From positions 21,920-27,778 of the forward strand of contig NVXB01000056.1 in assembly GCA_002746425.1 (NCBI GenBank): 5,859 nt of DNA. The letters run 5' to 3'. The DNA comes from Hyphomicrobiales bacterium (GTDB taxonomy: Bacteria > Pseudomonadota > Alphaproteobacteria > Rhizobiales > GCA-2746425). Shown piece after piece: positions 4,866 through 5,859 of the stretch; the stretch's first letter is position 1; each line of letters opens with the position of its first letter. The notes under the pieces are model-generated. The model saw only the letters and a list, made by a program, of their open reading frames with translations, made no database searches and was not told where the DNA came from. The position numbers were made by a program, and so were the translations under genes.

Positions 4866-5859
4866 ATGCCCGCTTATCATGCAAAATACCTGCGCTCTGT
4901 TTGGGCATCTCTTGTGTTTGGGCTTGCTCTATTTGGCTCTGCTGTTTGCGCAAGTGCTGCGACGAACCACGCGCTGATTGTTGGTGTTTCTGAATACCCA
5001 AATCTGGATAAAAAATTCTGGCTCAATGGACCACGTAATGATGCCGATTTGGTGCGTAACTACCTTATGTCCAATCAACTGATTGCATTTGATGCAGGAA
5101 ACATCATTACGCTTGCAGATGGGCTTGAAGGAGCTGGTAATCCCACACTTGCAGCCATTCGAGAGGCCTTTGGACAGTTGCAAAACACAATTCAGTCCGG
5201 CGATTTTGTCTATTTGCACTTTTCTGGGCACGGCTCGCAAGCACCCGCATTAAAGCCTGAAGAGGAACTTGATGGGCTTGATGAGTTGTTCCTGCCCGCT
5301 GATATAGGCCTATGGCAGGATGGTGTTGATGCCGTTGAAAATGCACTCGTTGATGATGAACTGGGCCGGTTAATTGATGGATTGCGCGCCAAAGGAGCCA
5401 GTGTCTGGGCTGTATTTGATAGCTGCCATTCTGGCACAGTTACCCGCGGTATTGGCAAAACAACGCCAGGTGACGAAGAGGTTTCCCGAAAACTGCCGAC
5501 AGAAGCTTTGGGTATTCCTGACACTGCAATGGCGAATTTGGAGGTCACTCAAACACGTGGTGGCAACAGCCCTGTTGAATCCTCCGCGCTGATTGACAGC
5601 AGTGGAGATGGCGACGGTATATTTGTGGCCTTTTATGCTGCCCAAACCAATCAAACAACACCAGAGATGAATCTGCCCCCCAACGATCCGGATCGCAAAC
5701 CTCATGGCTTGTTCACCTACACATTGTTCGAAGCATTGGCGCAAAATCCCGACCTTAGTTATCGCCAGCTTGGGCAGGAAATTTTGCGCCGTTACACCGT
5801 CAATTACCGAGTACAACCAACGCCGTTATTTGAGGGCGATTTGGATGCCGCTGTATTTG
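4866..5859 (+). CDS. Exported caspase-family (peptidase C14) protein, metacaspase-like, 3'-truncated by window edge
   Basis: First 331 residues of a predicted cysteine peptidase of the caspase/metacaspase clan. A signal peptide is visible: positive N-region to R10, hydrophobic core about 12-28, then A-S-A (29-31) as a likely cleavage site, so the enzyme would act in the periplasm or outside. The mature part opens with ALIVGVSEYP and LNGPRNDADLV (53-63). Catalytic H122 sits in HFSGHGSQ and catalytic C187 in DSCHSG. DGLDELFLPAD (136-146) is the DGxDE element of metacaspase-type proteins, which usually cut after Arg or Lys. A polar linker (about 193-250) follows, then a p10-like part with FVAFYAAQ (253-260) and HGLFTYTLFEAL (280-291). 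ATG at 4866 is chosen because a TAG stop lies upstream in frame at 4809, a weak GGA ribosome site precedes it, and it yields the complete signal peptide. The frame is still open at the right edge, so any C-terminal domain is unseen. Substrate and role are unknown. Confidence 0.92.
   Translation, partial: MPAYHAKYLRSVWASLVFGLALFGSAVCASAATNHALIVGVSEYPNLDKKFWLNGPRNDADLVRNYLMSNQLIAFDAGNIITLADGLEGAGNPTLAAIREAFGQLQNTIQSGDFVYLHFSGHGSQAPALKPEEELDGLDELFLPADIGLWQDGVDAVENALVDDELGRLIDGLRAKGASVWAVFDSCHSGTVTRGIGKTTPGDEEVSRKLPTEALGIPDTAMANLEVTQTRGGNSPVESSALIDSSGDGDGIFVAFYAAQTNQTTPEMNLPPNDPDRKPHGLFTYTLFEALAQNPDLSYRQLGQEILRRYTVNYRVQPTPLFEGDLDAAVF

Noticed and set aside
4866..4953. Lipoprotein signal for the caspase-family protein, using the Cys at residue 28
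   Set aside because: The residues before the Cys are S-A-V, and a lipobox needs Gly, Ala or Ser just before the Cys; the following A-S-A fits ordinary signal peptidase cleavage better.
5370..5816. Minus-strand open frame of 148 codons opposite the caspase-family gene
   Set aside because: It is antisense to the catalytic region of the peptidase and shows no domain; the plus-strand frame is continuous and motif-rich.

Overview
The window looks like ordinary chromosomal DNA from an alphaproteobacterium, probably a Rhizobiales-like, possibly marine, lineage. This is inferred from the protein styles, a CTTGAC-type -35 box, a tRNA with its CCA encoded, and a base composition that looks close to half G+C by eye (not counted). 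No insertion sequence, CRISPR array or phage gene was seen.

Layout. (1) 1-1185, plus strand: the C-terminal part of a membrane sensor histidine kinase, open at the left edge. (2) 1186-1526: a gap of about 340 bases holding tRNA-Arg(ACG) at 1302-1378. It also holds a small hairpin before the tRNA and, after it, a cluster of direct and inverted partial copies of the tRNA 3' end. (3) 1527-2294, plus strand: a class II HpcH/HpaI-family aldolase. (4) 2310-3452, minus strand: a fumarylacetoacetate hydrolase (FAH) family enzyme, convergent with the aldolase and only 15 bases from it. (5) 3525-3989, minus strand: an unrecognised small membrane protein. (6) 3990-4111: a divergent control region with a perfect 10-base palindrome. 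(7) 4112-4696, plus strand: an unrecognised protein with a soluble N-terminal domain and two membrane helices, starting at TTG. (8) 4866 to the right edge, plus strand: an exported caspase-family (C14) peptidase with both catalytic residues, open at the right edge.

How the genes may work together. The aldolase and the FAH-family enzyme could both act on 2-keto-3-deoxy sugar acids, one cleaving to pyruvate plus an aldehyde and the other dehydrating. They are on opposite strands, so they are not an operon, and the link is inference. The histidine kinase has no response regulator within the window. The two membrane proteins and the caspase have no evident functional link to the sugar-acid genes.

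The items most worth a second look are the exported bacterial caspase homologue, the scrambled tRNA-end repeats at 1369-1452, and the two uncharacterised divergent membrane proteins. No clearly new multi-gene system is demonstrable here.
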